From Streptomyces sp. CB00455 (GTDB lineage Bacteria; Actinomycetota; Actinomycetes; Streptomycetales; Streptomycetaceae), in the NCBI RefSeq assembly GCF_001905445.1, contig NZ_LIVQ01000001.1, positions 992,001 to 1,056,000 of the forward strand: a stretch of 64,000 nt of DNA. Direction: 5' to 3'. Made by a program: the position numbers and the translations under genes. Below are positions 42,724 through 51,119 of this stretch, piece after piece (within the stretch, counting starts at the first letter, position 1; the number at the start of each line of letters is the position of its first letter). The notes below the pieces were generated by a model that was not told the DNA's origin, ran no database searches, and saw only the letters and a program-made list of their open reading frames with translations.

Positions 42724-43762
42724 AGTCGGCGTAAGCGTCCCTGATCTCGGCGGCGGACAGGTTGAGGTGCTCCAGGATCGTGAAGCGTCCCGGGCGGGTC
42801 TGCGGGGCGTACTCCACGGCGGTGACGAACTCGTCGATGCTGAAGCCGATCTCCTCCGGGCTCACCGGCAGCCCGTGCCGGCGCAGCACGTCGACGAAGA
42901 GGCCGGACTGCTCGCCGGAGCCGCGCAGGTGCATCGCGAAGGCCGCGCCGATGCCGACCTGCTCGCCGTGGAGCGCGGAGCGGCCCGGGTAGAGCAGGTC
43001 GAAGGCGTGGCTGATCTCGTGGCAGGCGCCGGAGGAGGGGCGGGAGTCCCCGCTGATCGACATGGCGATGCCGGAGAGGACCAGCGCCTCGGAGAGCACG
43101 GTGAGGAACTCGTCGTCGCCGCATCCGCCGGGGTGGCGCAGCACGGACTCGCCCGCGGTACGGGCCATGGCCGCGGCCAGGCCGTCCACCGGCTCGCCGG
43201 TGACCTTGCGCGAGAGCTCCCAGTCGGCGATGGCCGAGATGTTGGAGATCGCGTCGCCGATGCCGGCCCGGATGAAGCGGACCGGGGCTTCCTTGATGAC
43301 GTCGAGGTCGATCACCATGGCGATCGGCGTGGGGACGCCGTAGGAGCCGCGGCCGTTGTCGTTGTCCAGGATGGACACCGGCGAGCAGATGCCGTCGTGC
43401 GAGAGGTTGGTGGCGACGGCCACCATCGGCAGCCCGACCCGCGCCGCGGCGTACTTCGCCACGTCGATGATCTTTCCGCCGCCCAGGCCCACCACGGCGT
43501 CGTAGCGGCGGCCCTTTATGTCGTCGGCCAGCTTCACCGCGGAGTCGATGGTGCCGTCGACGACGGCGTACCAGTCGGCGTGGGGCAGTACGGGCTCCAG
43601 CTTGGCGCGCAGCGCGACGCCGGAGCCGCCGCTGATCGCGATCGCCAGCTTGCCGGACGCGGAGATCCGCTGGTCGGCCAGGAGGCCGGCCAGGTCGTCC
43701 ATGGCCCCGCGGCCGATGTCGACGACGACGGGCGAGGGGATGAGCCTCGTCAGTACTGGCAT
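42701..43762 (-). CDS. Iron-containing alcohol dehydrogenase family (glycerol-1-phosphate-dehydrogenase-like)
   Basis: Protein of 353 residues. GLGGGKIIDVAKYAA is the NAD(P)-binding GGGxxxD motif, and later SGACHEISHAFD and LHGEQVGIG provide the metal-binding histidines. The pattern matches AraM/EgsA-type sn-glycerol-1-phosphate dehydrogenases, which reduce dihydroxyacetone phosphate. In this cluster it could make the alcohol phosphate to be activated with CTP. Start ATG 43762 lies 13 bases inside the nucleotidyltransferase gene. Confidence 0.9.
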   Translation of the reverse strand: MPVLTRLIPSPVVVDIGRGAMDDLAGLLADQRISASGKLAIAISGGSGVALRAKLEPVLPHADWYAVVDGTIDSAVKLADDIKGRRYDAVVGLGGGKIIDVAKYAAARVGLPMVAVATNLSHDGICSPVSILDNDNGRGSYGVPTPIAMVIDLDVIKEAPVRFIRAGIGDAISNISAIADWELSRKVTGEPVDGLAAAMARTAGESVLRHPGGCGDDEFLTVLSEALVLSGIAMSISGDSRPSSGACHEISHAFDLLYPGRSALHGEQVGIGAAFAMHLRGSGEQSGLFVDVLRRHGLPVSPEEIGFSIDEFVTAVEYAPQTRPGRFTILEHLNLSAAEIRDAYADYAKTIRS

Positions 43763-44502
43763 GCGATCGTCCGGCCCTTGGCGAGGTCGTCGTGGTTGTC
43801 GATCTCGACCCACTTCACGTCGCCGATGGGGGCCACGTCGATGGTGAAGCCGTCGTTGACGAGCTGCTGGTAGCCGTCCTCGTAGTAGAGGTCGGGGTCG
43901 CGCTCGAAGGTGGTCTTCAGGGCCTCGGCCAGCTGCTCGCCGGCCTCGGGCTCGATGAGGGTGACGCCGATGTACTCGCCGGTCGCGTCGGCCGGGTCCA
44001 TCAACTTGGTGATCTTGCGGACGCCGCGCTCGCCGTCCACCACGACCTTCATCTCCTCGTCGGCCAGGTTCTTGACCGTGTCGAGGGCGAGGATGATCTT
44101 CTGGCCGTCGCCGCGGGCGGCGAGCAGGGTCTTCTCGACGGAGACCGGGTGGACGGTGTCGCCGTTGGCGAGGATCACGCCCTGCTTCAGGACGTCACGC
44201 GCACACCACAGGGAGTAGGCGTTGTTCCACTCCTCGGCCTTGTCGTTGTCGATCAGCGTGATCTTGACGCCGTACTTGGCCTCCAGCGCCTCGCGGCGCT
44301 CGTAGACGGCCTCCTTGCGGTAGCCGACGACGACGGCGACCTCGGTGAGGCCGACCTCGGCGAAGTTGCCCAGGGTCAGGTCGAGAACGGTGAGGCTCTC
44401 CTCCTGGCCTTCGGGGCCGACGGGCACGAGGGCCTTGGGGAGGGTGTCGGTGTAGGGACGCAGACGGCGTCCCGCACCGGCCGCGAGTACAAGGCCGATC
44501 AT
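43750..44502 (-). CDS. Nucleotidyltransferase (LicC-like, probable alcohol-phosphate cytidylyltransferase)
   Basis: Protein of 250 residues. LVLAAGAGRRLRPYTDTLPK is the nucleotide-binding signature; EEWNNAYSLWCARDVL resembles the choline- or inositol-phosphate cytidylyltransferases (LicC, IPCT), and ILANGDTVHP carries the metal aspartate. It should join CTP and an alcohol phosphate to form a CDP-alcohol used by the two phosphotransferases beside it. ATG 44502 has GAAGGAG upstream and overlaps the stop of the previous gene (ATGA). Confidence 0.9.
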   Translation of the reverse strand: MIGLVLAAGAGRRLRPYTDTLPKALVPVGPEGQEESLTVLDLTLGNFAEVGLTEVAVVVGYRKEAVYERREALEAKYGVKITLIDNDKAEEWNNAYSLWCARDVLKQGVILANGDTVHPVSVEKTLLAARGDGQKIILALDTVKNLADEEMKVVVDGERGVRKITKLMDPADATGEYIGVTLIEPEAGEQLAEALKTTFERDPDLYYEDGYQQLVNDGFTIDVAPIGDVKWVEIDNHDDLAKGRTIACQY

Positions 44503-46346
44503 GCTGGTTCTCCTTCGTCATGTACGGCGGGTGCTCCGGAGGAGACCCAGAAGCGGATGCTCTCCACGAGCACCACGAGTGCCACGGCCACGGCCATGGC
44601 CGTGAGCGCGACGGGGAAGTCCGTCTCCCGCGTCGCCAGGACGGCCGCCAGGACCGCGGTCAGCAGGACCCGGCCTTCCTGGCCGCCGATCGTCCGCACC
44701 AGCCAGTGCGGGGGCGCGCCGGTGCCTCCGCGGATGCGGTACACCGTGTCGTAGTGATGGTAGGCGACCGCCGCGACCAGTCCGAATGCCGCCGGAAGGG
44801 CTCCGGGGACGCCGGCCCCGGCCGCGAGGGCCAGCACGGTGGTGTACTCGGCGGCGCGGAAGACCGGCGGGACGAGCCAGTCGAGTGCCCCCTTGAGGGG
44901 GCGGGCGAGGGCGGCGCCCGAGAGCAGGGCGTAGAAGACGGCGGCGACGACCACCTGGCGGCTGCCGAAGGGCTGGGCCCACGCCGTCCAGAGCAGTGCG
45001 CCGGCGCCGACGACGGCTGCGGCGAGCCCGGCGCCCGGCAGCGTCCGGCCGATCAGGCGGCCGGTCAGTTCGGCCGCGGGCCCCGGGTCGGCGAGCTCGG
45101 CGAGGGCCTGGGCGGCCCGGTCGGTCCGCTCGGCCCTGCGGGTGAGCGAGCGCAGTACCCGGCCGGCGGTGGTGTACAGCGCGCCGAAGGCGCAGCCGAT
45201 CAGGAGGGCGTAGAAGACGGTGCGGGGGGTGGTGACGGCGGTCAGGACCGCGATCATCGCCCAGCGCTCGCCGATCGGCAGGATGATCATGCGTCGCACC
45301 CAGACCGTCCAGCCGACGCTGTCGAGCCGTCCGGACAGCGCGGCGGTGGGGCTGGTGTTGGCGGTGGCGTCGTGGTTGGCCTCGTTGAAGGCGAAGTCGA
45401 CGACGTGCCGGCAGGTCATCAGGATCATGGCGCCGAGGGCGAGGCCCCAGACGTCGTCCCCGTTCCTGGCGGCCCCCAGCGCGAGGCCCGCGTAGAAGGC
45501 GTACTCCTTGGCGCGGTCGAAGGTCGCATCGAGCCAGGCGCCCATCGTCGAGTACTGGAGCGAGTAGCGGGCCAGCTGCCCGTCGGTGCAGTCCAGGACG
45601 AAGGAGACGAGGAGGAGGACACCGGCGGCGACGTAGCCCCAGCGCTCACCGGTGGCGGCGCAGCCGGCCGCTATCAGCGCGGTGATCAGCGAAGCGGTCG
45701 TGACCTGGTTCGGGGTCAGGCCTCGGCGGGCGCACCAGCGGGCGATGTACCGCGAGTAGGGGCTGATGGCGAAGGTGGTGAAGAAGCCGTCACGGGACTT
45801 CACGGCGGTGCGCAGGCGCACGGCCTCGTCGTCGACCGCGGCGACGGCGGCGGTCGCCGCCTCCCGGTCCGCCGCGGTGGCGGGGACGGCGGCGACGAGG
45901 GTGCCGAGCTCGGGGCGCTGGACGGCCGTCCCGGCGGTCTCGACCTCGGCGGCGAGCCGGTCCGCGTACGACACGGTGCCGGTGCCGGTGCCGGCGCTGT
46001 TGTGGGATCCGGCCGCCGCGGCGGCGCCGGTGCCGGGGGCGTCATGGGCGCCGGCCCGGGCCACGGCCTTGTCGAGGGCCTCGCGGGCGCCCGGCTGCAC
46101 GGCGAGGGCGCCGGTGACCGCGCAGGCGTCGAAGCGCGGGTCGGTCAGTGCGAGGCGCAGCGCGTGCAGGTGGCCGACGAAGGCGCTGTCCACGACGGCC
46201 ACGCGCTGGTCGCGGGGTACGGCCGACAGCGCGGCCACGGCGTCCTCGGAGCCCGTGGCGGGGCGGACGTCGAAGCCGAGGGAGCGCAGCTCGTCCGCGA
46301 GGGGTGATCCGGGGACCGGCAGGCCGGTGAGGATGGCGGTCGGCAG
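44499..46346 (-). CDS. CDP-alcohol phosphatidyltransferase with DUF5941-type domains
   Basis: Protein of about 615 residues. The N-terminal 140 residues look like a nucleotide-binding or regulatory domain; the membrane core has the CDP-alcohol motif DCTDGQLARYSL with G and D-x3-D in place (about residues 252-277), followed by at least six more hydrophobic helices. The coding match continues upstream of GTG 46238 (AILTG, ADELRSLGFDVRPA), and the only in-frame start after an upstream TGA is CTG 46346, nine bases after AAGGAG. Either a CTG start is used or a small frameshift hides the true start. First gene of the envelope operon. Confidence 0.85.
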   Translation of the reverse strand: MPTAILTGLPVPGSPLADELRSLGFDVRPATGSEDAVAALSAVPRDQRVAVVDSAFVGHLHALRLALTDPRFDACAVTGALAVQPGAREALDKAVARAGAHDAPGTGAAAAAGSHNSAGTGTGTVSYADRLAAEVETAGTAVQRPELGTLVAAVPATAADREAATAAVAAVDDEAVRLRTAVKSRDGFFTTFAISPYSRYIARWCARRGLTPNQVTTASLITALIAAGCAATGERWGYVAAGVLLLVSFVLDCTDGQLARYSLQYSTMGAWLDATFDRAKEYAFYAGLALGAARNGDDVWGLALGAMILMTCRHVVDFAFNEANHDATANTSPTAALSGRLDSVGWTVWVRRMIILPIGERWAMIAVLTAVTTPRTVFYALLIGCAFGALYTTAGRVLRSLTRRAERTDRAAQALAELADPGPAAELTGRLIGRTLPGAGLAAAVVGAGALLWTAWAQPFGSRQVVVAAVFYALLSGAALARPLKGALDWLVPPVFRAAEYTTVLALAAGAGVPGALPAAFGLVAAVAYHHYDTVYRIRGGTGAPPHWLVRTIGGQEGRVLLTAVLAAVLATRETDFPVALTAMAVAVALVVLVESIRFWVSSGAPAVHDEGEPA

Positions 46347-46744
46347 ACGAACTCACTCCTTGTAACGGGCGCCTCGGGGGGCGGCGGCACGTCGGCAGAG
46401 GCTATCGGATGAATGGAAGCGGGGGTTCACCGCCCGTTTGCACCCCGACAACCCTGATGTCCCGGGGCTCCGGGCCCTGCCGGGTCATCATTGACGATCA
46501 CCGCGCGGTACCACAAACGGCGGCGGTGTTACGGTGGACACGCCCTTGACCGTGCCGAGTGATCGTGTCGAGTGGGAAGAGGTGGGTCGATGACCGTCGC
46601 AGTGACCGCGGCCGTGCGCCGCGGACTCCGGTTCGTCCCCCCTTCCTTCCGGGCATCCGGCCGGTCCTGATCCTGCGCTGAGCCGTCCCCGGCGTCACCG
46701 GGGCGGCCCCCGGCCGGCCGCAGCCCCCGTTCCAAGGGTCCGCA
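46347..46744. other. Divergent intergenic region, envelope operon / methyltransferase
   Basis: About 400 bases. Leftward it must carry the envelope operon promoter; rightward, a candidate 26-residue ORF at 46590 and the methyltransferase start. The stretch 46490-46560 is less GC-rich and is the likely promoter zone. Nothing else is supported. Confidence 0.5.
46590..46670 (+). CDS. Possible 26-residue leader ORF upstream of the methyltransferase
   Basis: ATG 46590 follows GAAGAGGTGGG and opens a 26-codon frame (MTVAVTAAVRRGLRFVPPSF...) ending at 46670, 75 bases before the methyltransferase. The binding site is good but length and product give no function. Could be a translated leader or a chance frame. 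Confidence 0.3.
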   Translation: MTVAVTAAVRRGLRFVPPSFRASGRS

Positions 46745-47515
46745 TTGACCGACGACACGGGAACCATCACGTCCGGCGCCTTCCGCGAGGCGTTCCTCAC
46801 CCTGCACCGCGACCTGCCCCGGCAGGCTCCGGGCTCCGACGCGTCCACCCGGCGCCTGCTGTCCCTGTGCGGACCGCTTCCCGAGCGGCCGCGCGTCCTC
46901 GACCTGGGCTGCGGTCCGGGCCGCAGCGCCCTGCTGCTCGCCGCCGAGGCGGGCGGGCACGACGCACGGGTCACCGCCGTCGACCTGCACGTCGGCTTCC
47001 TCGAAGAGCTCCGTACGGCCGCGGCGGCCCGCGCTCTCGCCCACCGCGTCCGCGCCGTGCGGGCGGACATGGGCGCGCTCCCCTTCCGCGACGGCTCGTT
47101 CGACCTGCTCTGGGCGGAGGGCTCCGCCTACGTCATCGGCTTCGACACCGCGCTCGCGCGGTGGAAGCGGCTGCTGGCCCCCGGCGGCACCCTCGTACTG
47201 ACCGAGTGCCAGTGGACGGTCGGCCGGCCGTCCGCCGGGGCGCGCGCCTTCTGGGACGCGCAGTGCCCGCTGCGCTCCACCGCCGGGAACCTCGCGGCCG
47301 CCCGCGCGGCCGGCTACCGGGTGCTCGGCATCCACCACCTGCCCGACTCGGACTGGTCCGAGTACTACGGTCCGCTCGCCGAACGGGTGCGCGCCCACCC
47401 GGCGCCGGGGACCGCCGCGATGGAGGCCGCCCTGGCCGCCACCCGCGAGGAGCTCGACGTGCGGGCCCGGTACGGGCACGAGTACGGGTACACCGGGTAC
47501 GTCCTGCGCGGGTGA
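46745..47515 (+). CDS. Class I SAM-dependent methyltransferase
   Basis: Protein of 256 residues. VLDLGCGPGRSALLLA is motif I (SAM binding), VTAVDLHVGFLEEL motif II, and MGALPFRDGSFDLLWAEGSA and LAPGGTLVLTE motifs III-IV. It starts at TTG 46745 with AAGGG eight bases upstream. Substrate unknown. It is followed by a hairpin terminator before idi, so it forms its own unit. Confidence 0.88.
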   Translation: MTDDTGTITSGAFREAFLTLHRDLPRQAPGSDASTRRLLSLCGPLPERPRVLDLGCGPGRSALLLAAEAGGHDARVTAVDLHVGFLEELRTAAAARALAHRVRAVRADMGALPFRDGSFDLLWAEGSAYVIGFDTALARWKRLLAPGGTLVLTECQWTVGRPSAGARAFWDAQCPLRSTAGNLAAARAAGYRVLGIHHLPDSDWSEYYGPLAERVRAHPAPGTAAMEAALAATREELDVRARYGHEYGYTGYVLRG

Positions 47516-47544
47516 CCGCCCGCGGGCCGGGTGCGTGGAGGTGA

Positions 47545-47581
47545 TCTGCCCCTCGTCGCTTATCACGCGGCGGGGGGCAGA
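47545..47581 (+). terminator. Hairpin between the methyltransferase and idi
   Basis: TCTGCCCC pairs with GGGGCAGA, and inner bases (GTCGC/GCGGC) extend the stem imperfectly, starting 30 bases after the methyltransferase stop. Confidence 0.6.
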
Positions 47582-47660
47582 CATGCGCGGATCCCCGAAG
47601 TGCGGACAAGCCCCTTTTGTACGGCAGACTGAGGGCCGAAGTCCGAAGCGAAGGATGGGT

Positions 47661-48260
47661 ATGCCGACCACACCAGCCACCGCCGCGAACAGCGCGACCA
47701 ACGGCGCCGGAGCTCAAGAACCGATCATGCTCGAACTGGTCGACGAGTCCGGGAACACCATCGGCACGGCGGAGAAGCTCTCCGCCCATCAGGCTCCCGG
47801 GCAGCTGCACCGGGCGTTCTCCGTGTTCCTCTTCGACGAGCACGGCCGGCTGCTGCTCCAGCAGCGCGCCCTCGGGAAGTACCACTCCCCCGGCGTCTGG
47901 TCGAACACCTGCTGCGGTCACCCCTACCCCGGGGAGTCGCCCTTCGCCGCGGCCGCCCGGCGGACCCACGAGGAGCTGGGTCTGTCGCCCTCGCTGCTCG
48001 CGGAGGCGGGGACGGTGCGCTACAACCACCCGGACCCGGCGTCGGGCCTGGTGGAGCAGGAGTTCAACCACCTGTTCGTGGGACTGGCCCAGGCGGCTCT
48101 GCGACCGGATCCGCAAGAGGTCGGCGAGACCGCCTTCGTCAGCGCTGCGGAGCTGGCGGAGCGCCACGCCGAGGCACCGTTCTCGGCTTGGTTCATGACC
48201 GTGCTGGACGCGGCGCGGCCCGCGATCCGCGAGCTGACCGGCGAGGCCGCGGGCTGGTAG
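47661..48260 (+). CDS. idi: Isopentenyl-diphosphate delta-isomerase, type 1
   Basis: Protein of 199 residues. SNTCCGHPYPGE holds the catalytic cysteine and EFNHLFVG the glutamate region; GESPFAAAARRTHEELGL is the Nudix-like helix. It interconverts IPP and DMAPP, feeding prenyl diphosphate synthesis. Its presence some 9 kb from the hopanoid operon suits terpenoid supply. ATG 47661 is preceded by GAAGGATGGGT; ATG 47655 would add two residues. Convergent with the anti-sigma-type ATPase gene. Confidence 0.95.
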   Translation: MPTTPATAANSATNGAGAQEPIMLELVDESGNTIGTAEKLSAHQAPGQLHRAFSVFLFDEHGRLLLQQRALGKYHSPGVWSNTCCGHPYPGESPFAAAARRTHEELGLSPSLLAEAGTVRYNHPDPASGLVEQEFNHLFVGLAQAALRPDPQEVGETAFVSAAELAERHAEAPFSAWFMTVLDAARPAIRELTGEAAGW

Positions 48261-48278
48261 CCCGTGCGCCCGTCGGAG

Positions 48279-48794
48279 TCAGAGGGCGGGCGCGACCGGT
48301 GCGACCGGCGCGTTCGGCGTCGTGAGGGGCAGGGCCGCCCAGATGACCTTGCCGCCCGTCGAGGTGTGCTCGACGTCGCAGACCCCGCCGGCCTCCAGCG
48401 TGATCTCGCGCACCAGGAGCAGGCCGCGACCGCCGGTCTGGCCGAAGTCGGCCTCCAGCGCCTTGGGGCGGTACGGGTGGTCGTCCTCGACGGCCACCCG
48501 TACCCATTCCCGGCCGATCGCCACCTCGACCCCCACCTCCGGCGAGAGCAGGGCGGCGTGCCGGACCGAGTTCGTCACCAGTTCGGAGACGATCAGCAGC
48601 AGCGCGTACACGAGGTCCTGATGGGCGGGCACCCCCTGGCGCCCGAGGAGGTCCCGCACCGCGCGGCGGGCCTGCGGAACGGATTCTTCTACCGCGGGAG
48701 CGGTGAACCGCCACACTCCCTCGTAGGCGAGGGGGTCGGCCGCCGACTCCGGCTCCCCCTCCCTGGCCGGCGGGACACTCCCGCTGACGTCCAT
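48279..48794 (-). CDS. Anti-sigma-factor-like ATP-binding protein (HATPase, RsbW/SpoIIAB type)
   Basis: Protein of 171 residues. N-box IVSELVTNSVRHAALLS, and the G1/G2 region DDHPYRPKALEADF then GGRGLLLV, as in the stand-alone GHKL kinases that act as serine kinases of anti-anti-sigma factors. No anti-sigma partner is adjacent. ATG 48794 has GGGGGA upstream. About 45 N-terminal residues are Pro/Glu-rich. Its partner is probably encoded elsewhere, as is common for the many Streptomyces RsbW-like proteins. Confidence 0.9.
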   Translation of the reverse strand: MDVSGSVPPAREGEPESAADPLAYEGVWRFTAPAVEESVPQARRAVRDLLGRQGVPAHQDLVYALLLIVSELVTNSVRHAALLSPEVGVEVAIGREWVRVAVEDDHPYRPKALEADFGQTGGRGLLLVREITLEAGGVCDVEHTSTGGKVIWAALPLTTPNAPVAPVAPAL

Positions 48795-48924
48795 GTTGCG
48801 TCCCCCGTCTTCGCGCTCGATCGTCTCCACGCGTCCAGAGTGGTGAACACCCCGGTCCGGACCGGACCCCTGACCAGAAGTCAGCGTCAATCGGACGCTT
48901 TTTGACCACTGGCGTATGACACCG

Positions 48925-49250
48925 TCAATTGTTCGACTGTTCCTGATCTTCTCCGGGACGATGACGGGCCGCCACGGGCACCCCGCCCGGCCCGCCCGCC
49001 TCGGGCACCGCCTCGTCTTCCCTGACCAGACCCGGAATGCGCCGGGCCTCCGTGCCGAGCGCGATCAGGCTCGGGCCGTCGAACAGCAGGGCGAGCGAGA
49101 AGAAGGTTCCGATCACGTACGGGCTCGTGCCGGGCCGGCCGAAGGGGGGCAGGCTGCCCAGCAGGACCCGAAGGGGCCCGGTACGAGGGCGAGGCCGACC
49201 TTCCACGCCCCCCGCGGACTCCCCCGATCATGGGGTCGGGGGCCCGGGAT
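48925..49250 (-). pseudogene. Probable frameshifted small membrane protein gene
   Basis: Minus-strand codon bias is strong in two frames that meet near 49165: WKVGLALVPGPFG in one frame, then LLGSLPPFGRPGTSPYVIGT and FFSLALLFDGPSLIALG in the next, down to a stop at 48925. The two parts read as one membrane protein with at least two hydrophobic segments, so an insertion or deletion of one base lies between them. No credible start codon precedes the first part. A GTG at 49206 would give a 93-residue product with an implausible start. Family not recognised. Confidence 0.4.
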
Positions 49251-49262
49251 AGCATCCGGCCC

Positions 49263-50021
49263 ATGGACGCAGCCCACGACGCAGCCCTGCTGCACACGGT
49301 CTCCGACGGGGTCGCCACGGTCGTCATCTCCCACCCCGCCAAACGCAACGCCATGACGGCCGCGATGTGGCGGGCCCTGCCGGAGCTGCTGGCGACGCTG
49401 GCGGCCGACCCGGCCGTGCGGGTACTCGTCCTGACCGGGGCCGGGCCGACCTTCTGCGCGGGCGCGGACATCTCCTCCCTGACGGGCGACGAGGACCCGC
49501 AGGCGCTCGCCGTGGCGGCGGAGGAGGCCCTGGCCGCCTTCCCGAAGCCGACCCTCGCGGCGATCCGCGGGTTCTGCGTGGGCGGCGGCAGTCAACTGGC
49601 GGCCGCCTGCGACCTGCGGTTCGCGGAGGAGGGCGCGTCGTTCGGGGTGACCCCCGCCAAGCTGGGCATCGTCTACCCGGCCTCCTCGACCCGGCGGCTG
49701 GTGCGGCTGGTCGGTCCGGCCGCGGCCAAGTACCTGCTGTTCTCCGCGGAACTGGTGGACGCGGAAAGGGCGTTGCGGACCGGCTTCCTGGAGGAGCTGC
49801 TGCCCGCCGGCCGCCTGGACGAGCGGGTGGCCCGGTTCACCCGGGTGCTGGCCTCGCGCTCGCGGCTGACGCAGGCCGCGGCCAAGGAGTTCGCGGACGG
49901 GCGTACGGACCGCGACGGCCACTGGAGGGCCCAGGCGGCCGCGAGCGGCGACACCGCGGAGGGGGTCGCCGCCTTCCTGGAGCGGCGCCCACCCGTCTTC
50001 CGCTGGCCTACAGCGGACTGA
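49263..50021 (+). CDS. Enoyl-CoA hydratase/isomerase
   Basis: Protein of 252 residues, crotonase superfamily. FCAGADISSLTGDEDPQ is the CoA-binding loop, GFCVGGGSQLAAACDLRFA the oxyanion hole, and FGVTPAKLGIVYP the late motif, though the usual catalytic glutamates are not both obvious. Acts on acyl-CoA esters. ATG 49263 has no ribosome binding site; a TAGCAT box seven bases upstream suggests a leaderless transcript. Its 3' end overlaps the convergent DJ-1 gene by 14 bases. Confidence 0.9.
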   Translation: MDAAHDAALLHTVSDGVATVVISHPAKRNAMTAAMWRALPELLATLAADPAVRVLVLTGAGPTFCAGADISSLTGDEDPQALAVAAEEALAAFPKPTLAAIRGFCVGGGSQLAAACDLRFAEEGASFGVTPAKLGIVYPASSTRRLVRLVGPAAAKYLLFSAELVDAERALRTGFLEELLPAGRLDERVARFTRVLASRSRLTQAAAKEFADGRTDRDGHWRAQAAASGDTAEGVAAFLERRPPVFRWPTAD

Positions 50022-50634
50022 CCGCCCGGAGCCGGGCGACGAGCTCGGCCGGGGCCTTGGCGGGCGAACCCGCGTCGTAGGGCGGCTGCGGGTCGTACTC
50101 GGTCATCAGCTGGACCGTCTGGGCGTACTCGTCCCCGGCGATCCTGCCGAGCAGGGTCAGGCCCATGTCGATCCCGGCGGACACCCCGGCCGCGGTGACG
50201 TACTTGCCGTCGAACACCACCCTCTCCCCCGTGGGCTCGGCCCCGAACCGGGGCAGCCGGTCCAGGAACAGCCAGTGCCCGGCCGCCCGCCGCCCGTCGA
50301 GCAGGCCCGCGGCGGCGAGCAGGAGGGAGCCGGTGCAGACGGAGGTCGTCCAGGTCGTGGTGGCGTCGACCGCCCTCAGCCAGTCGAGGACGGCGGGGTT
50401 CGCCATCTCCACCTCGGGATGCGGGCCGCCCGGCACGACGACGATGTCGGGGCGCGTCACCTCTCCGAGCGCCTTGTCGGCGACGAGGGCGAGGGAGCCG
50501 TTGTCGGTCCGGACGGGACCGGAGCGCTCGGAGACGAAGACGGTCTCGGCGCCGTCCAGGCGGCCGAGGGTGTCGAAGGGTCCGACGGCGTCGAGGGCGG
50601 TAAAGCGGTCGTAGAGCAGTACGGCGATCTGCAT
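50008..50634 (-). CDS. DJ-1/PfpI-family protein
   Basis: Protein of 208 residues. VVVPGGPHPEVE and TSVCTGSLLLAAAGLLDGR, the nucleophile-elbow cysteine of the DJ-1/PfpI and isonitrile-hydratase-like family; DGKYVTAAGVSAGIDMGL is the third conserved block. Such domains usually form the N-terminal half of GlxA-type AraC regulators; here it ends before any helix-turn-helix. ATG 50634 follows CGGAGGAG. Just upstream is an AraC-type HTH piece. Confidence 0.92.
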   Translation of the reverse strand: MQIAVLLYDRFTALDAVGPFDTLGRLDGAETVFVSERSGPVRTDNGSLALVADKALGEVTRPDIVVVPGGPHPEVEMANPAVLDWLRAVDATTTWTTSVCTGSLLLAAAGLLDGRRAAGHWLFLDRLPRFGAEPTGERVVFDGKYVTAAGVSAGIDMGLTLLGRIAGDEYAQTVQLMTEYDPQPPYDAGSPAKAPAELVARLRAVSPL

Positions 50635-51014
50635 GGCTCCTCCGGAGCAGTCGGGGGTGGCGCCCCTCGCCTCGGGCGGGAGCGGACCAGGGGGCGCGGG
50701 CAGGGGCGGGGGCCGAAGCGGCGGCAGTACGCGGCCGGGGGCCGGCCCGGGGTCTGCACGAAGGTTCGCCGCAGCGCCCGCGGCGTGCCGTAGCCACAGG
50801 TCCGGGCTCTGCGGGCCACACCGTCGGAGCTGTCCTCCAGGAGACGGCGCGCGTGCCCCACGCGGACGCGCTCCGCGTATCGCCCCGGCGTCATCCCCGT
50901 CTCCGCCCGGAAGGCGCGCACGAGGCGCCTCGGCGACAGGCGGGCCCGCGCCGCGATCGCCGCCAGGCCCTGCACCCCGCAGGGGAGGGCGACGAGCACC
51001 TTTCGCAACGACAT
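50457..51014 (-). pseudogene. Truncated AraC-type helix-turn-helix remnant
   Basis: The frame starts MSLRKVLVALPC and goes directly into an AraC-family DNA-binding domain (IAARARLSPRRLVRAFRAET, GMTPGRYAERVRVGHARRLL, then ARTCGYGTPRALRRTF). The domain ends near 50710, but the frame lacks a stop there and runs on, overlapping the DJ-1 gene in another frame to 50457. No sensing domain precedes the HTH. This looks like a degraded or fragmented GlxA-type regulator. It may still be expressed. Confidence 0.5.
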
Positions 51015-51119
51015 GACCTCATGGTGTGACGCGTGCGCGGTGGCCGCAAGGACGGACCTCCCACCTGTCCGCCCGCCGCCCGCCGCCCTCCCCCGACCGT
51101 GCAGGGACGGCGCACCTCA

